DNA of 64,000 nt, taken from NCBI GenBank assembly GCA_034620365.1, contig JAQGEQ010000290.1:62001-126000 (forward strand), read 5' to 3'. The notes below the pieces were generated by a model. The model was given only the letters and a program-made list of their open reading frames with translations. It did not search any database and had not been told where the DNA came from. This stretch comes from Pegea sp. RAD2-039 (taxonomy: Eukaryota; Chordata; Thaliacea; Salpida; Salpidae). Position 1 is the first letter of the stretch; every line of letters begins with the position of its first letter. The position numbers were made by a program, and so were the translations under genes. Shown in pieces: positions 61,141-64,000 of the stretch.

Positions 61141-64000
61141 GTGAGGTTCAACTTCTTATCATTATTTCAAAAACTAATTAAACTTTCACCTTAAGACTGC
61201 TTAAGAAAATGAATTATTTATAGATTTCTACAGGAAAATATTGTGACAAAGTTGGAACAGTTAAACATAAAATACTTCACGTTCTAGAAATTCGGCATGA
61301 ACAGTATTAGTAGATAGTTGATTGAAATTAAACAATCTGTCAAGCTATCGGCAGTGAGTTGAAAAAAGTCAAAGTTTGCTGTAAGCGCTATTGCACAAAA
61401 CGAAACTGCTAAACTAAAACTTAAAGCTGTGACCTTTGCCGCAGATATTTATCTAATTAAAATAGTTCAACTTTATCTTAGCTTAATTCTAAAATGATTA
61501 AACATAACATTTTAATTTTCTTAAGTAAAACTTATATAAGAATATCATCTTAGATACTTATCACCTATCTACCGAACATAATTTAAGATTAGAAAGTTGT
61601 AACGCATCGAGCTTACGCGCCATCGAAAAGCGGTTTACTATCCATATAGAAAAGTTTGTTTGTGATAAAGGTTCCTACTGTTGAAAATCTATTCAGTTTG
61701 GAAAAGTATAAATTTTAACAAAGACAAATTGAAATGCAGAAATGTTTGTGTTGTCAGCTGTCTAAAGTTGATCTTAGATAAGTTTCAAACGCAATAAGCT
61801 TTTAGAAAAACTTTTACAGATATCTGTGAAGATAGAAACAAATTCCACGTTTAAAATCAAAAGGTTTTTGCAAAATCAAAAATATGATGAATTCAAAAAA
61901 CTTGTCAACTTTGCAGTGAATTGATCAAAGTAATTGACATAAGTTAAAACCAACCTTGTTGGTCACTGCACAATGCTATCGAAGCAGATTGATCCTCATT
62001 CAAGCAGTTAACTGCCAAAAAAAAACTATTTCTTAAATGTGGCAAAAAGTGGGTTTTGATTGATATATTTGGAGCGCAAGGTATGAACAGTTTGCAGACA
62101 TTACAAACTTTCAGGTTACATTTATCAATTAAAAATGTTTTAATAAAGTCTCCCTGAAAAGCAATTACCCATATCCACCAAGCTGAACTATTTTTGCCAC
62201 ATCGATTTAATTGATGAAAAACTTTAAATTTGTAAACAAATTTAATATAGATGAGTTGGAAATGGGGTAATGTGCCCCTTGTGATTGATTAAGAAGTTCT
62301 ATGAACGAATCTGTTTGAAACTGAGCCAGTTGAAGAAAAGTGCAAAAACGAAATTGCTCACATAGAGATCAGCATCTTTTCATGTGATGATGACATTTAA
62401 ACGTGTTAAAAAAGAGTAAGATGAACAAATTGAAAATATTATATTTAAAAAAAAATTAATTTCATGACGTGGTTAGAAAATATTTCTGGCTATCAAGTAT
62501 TAAACCTTAAAAAAGAGTTTTTACTTTACTTAAACTACGAGCAAAACTTTTTTCGATGATTAAACAAGATTATTTGAATTCTAAAATTAAAAATGAAACA
62601 TCTTTGTGATTCGTGTCATAAGCTACAGAGGCTAGACTGAATATATTCATTGATGAAAACGGAATCTTTGAATCAATCAAATCAGTTTATGATGGAAATA
62701 ACTCGAATTTATGATGAGGGCTCTATTCTATTAGGAGACCAAAAATCTAAAATATTTTCTATTTATCTTTGAATTGTAATTTATGAAAGATTTTGTTAAT
62801 GATTTAAAGTTTAATTTGTTTAGTTTTCAACTAAAATCAGACTTAGAAGTATAAAAAGGTGTTTTGCGGATTTTTACAAACAATCAAAACTTTTAAGTCA
62901 ATCCTTGAGAAATTTCTATTTCTTACAATTATTCTAAATGTTTATCACAAGTAGTCAACATAAAAAATCTAAAATCAACAAATTTTTCTTTAACTGATTC
63001 TCATAGAAAACTTGAAACTCTGGAAGATGTATATAAAGATGAAGATCTATCTGAAGATTACAAGTCGAAATTTGTTACATGTAAGAATATTATCTTCCTA
63101 CCGATTCAAAGATAACTTCTTGGTTATTTCTTCTATAAACCTCTTTAATCATAATTTAAGTATTTTAAGTAGTCGATGATATATAAGGTTTTAGGTGAAA
63201 TAGGAAAGTATAAACATTGATGTTTTTACAGTAAAATGCTTTGAGATTTTACCCACCTTATGTTGAAGGCGAAAGTCTATTTATGGCTGAGGAAGCACGT
63301 TGTAATGAAGGGGATAGGGTTACGCTAAATTGAGGCAAAAGAGTATATAGTAAAGAATAATCAGACTCAATCTTTCTGTCTTAATTGCTCTTTTAAATCA
63401 TCTTTGCAAAGAATTGGTTTTTATATTTTTCATTTTAGGAAAAGTTTTTTTTTAGTAATGAATTTGGTTTTAATGATTTTCGGTTAAAGTAAAGATCAAA
63501 TCAAAGTTGATAGTTTTTTGTGAAATTGAAACTGAGAAAGAATTTTATAGAAAAGTTATTTAGAAAAATGAAAGATTTCTTTCAAAAACAATAATTTGTG
63601 TTAAATTAAGTAAAATAGTTTATAATTTGGGATTCTGTGAATAGAATTAAAACTTTGAATAGTTTTATAGTGTGTTACAGTAAACATCTTCCTTAAATGG
63701 AGAACTTTGAAACTTGAAAAGGGAACAGTCCATATTGTCTGTGGCAACGATTCAAAGCCTAACGCTTTCACCATAGCAACATGTCACGCTGGTTCAATTT
63801 GGCCAATAGCGTTAAAATGTTTAAAATAAAGGTCGTCTTATATCAACCATGAAATCAATTCTTTAACTTTTCGTTTATTTAAATCTGAACTATAAAATGT
63901 CAATGAGTTTTGTTTACAGAATATCAAATTGAATGTGATGTAAGTTCACTGCCTAAAATCGAAGGTTCTGAAACATTTACAATATAAAGGTGATAGTCAC
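61141..64000. other. AT-rich end of window, weakly exon-like in places
   Basis: Apart from the weak plus-strand exon candidates noted at 61817-63829, no gene, repeat array or RNA gene is supported. Confidence 0.4.
63007..63080 (+). CDS. Possible coding exon, unknown gene
   Basis: A 74-nt segment between TTCTCATAG and GTAAGAATAT encodes KLETLEDVYKDEDLSEDYKS then KFVT, a soluble acidic-helix-like sequence. Other open, acceptor-preceded segments lie at 61817-61922, 62626-62717 and 63678-63829 on the plus strand, but I could not chain them into one consistent frame. Confidence 0.25.

Overview
The window is nuclear DNA from an animal, most likely an invertebrate. It carries metazoan-type genes: an ASAP-family ArfGAP with BAR, PH, ArfGAP, ankyrin and SH3 parts, the nuclear basket protein TPR, SUDS3, a fused three-domain PFAS, PSMD14 and NRAMP. 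The background is very AT-rich. Most introns inside the conserved genes are only about 42-80 bp. Nearly every confident start codon lies 3-30 nt downstream of a 3' splice-acceptor-like sequence, even for genes with no introns, which suggests spliced-leader trans-splicing. I cannot name the lineage from sequence alone.

Layout. 0.3-11.8 kb (minus): ASAP, with a 4-kb 21-bp minisatellite in one intron and a small tail-anchored-protein gene (plus) nested in another. 14.7-25.1 kb (plus): TPR, with two minisatellite-filled introns. 25.8 kb: a candidate 46-aa Cys-rich ORF. 27.9-28.8 kb and 31.5-33.2 kb (plus): PSMD14 and an NRAMP transporter, both intronless. 34.6-36.8 kb (minus): an internally deleted LINE. 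37.6-40.4 kb (plus): an unrecognised 587-aa protein with a HEPN-like Rx4H motif. 41.2-44.4 kb (minus): a putative 70-aa micro-exon gene whose first intron holds a duplicated hairpin-bearing block. 45.0-45.35 kb: a tRNA-Val-derived SINE-like element. 46.4-47.8 kb (minus): an ER cyclophilin with an ERSE-like promoter element. 48.4-55.5 kb (minus): PFAS just downstream of SUDS3, perhaps an operon. 55.5-64 kb: AT-rich DNA with isolated splice-flanked exons resembling a cyclic-nucleotide phosphodiesterase and an astacin protease.

The most unusual signal is a shared sequence vocabulary inside three unrelated loci (ASAP, TPR, SUDS3-PFAS). The palindrome TGACGTCA occurs about sixty times in them, in exons and introns, and I saw none elsewhere in the window. 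RFX/X-box-like palindromes (GTTGCCATGGCAAC type) and a GGTTGCTA(A/G)GTG-type word, the latter in the transcribed orientation, recur in their tiny introns. Expanded versions of that last word form the ASAP minisatellite and one TPR minisatellite. This looks like intron-associated repeat spread rather than ordinary promoter elements.

The genes do not form one pathway. They cover Arf/actin membrane traffic (ASAP), nuclear pore (TPR), proteasome (PSMD14), metal transport (NRAMP), ER folding (cyclophilin), Sin3/HDAC repression (SUDS3) and purine synthesis (PFAS). All intron boundaries are hand-read; four gene models (PFAS, SUDS3, cyclophilin, the 587-aa gene) close in frame with totals divisible by three.
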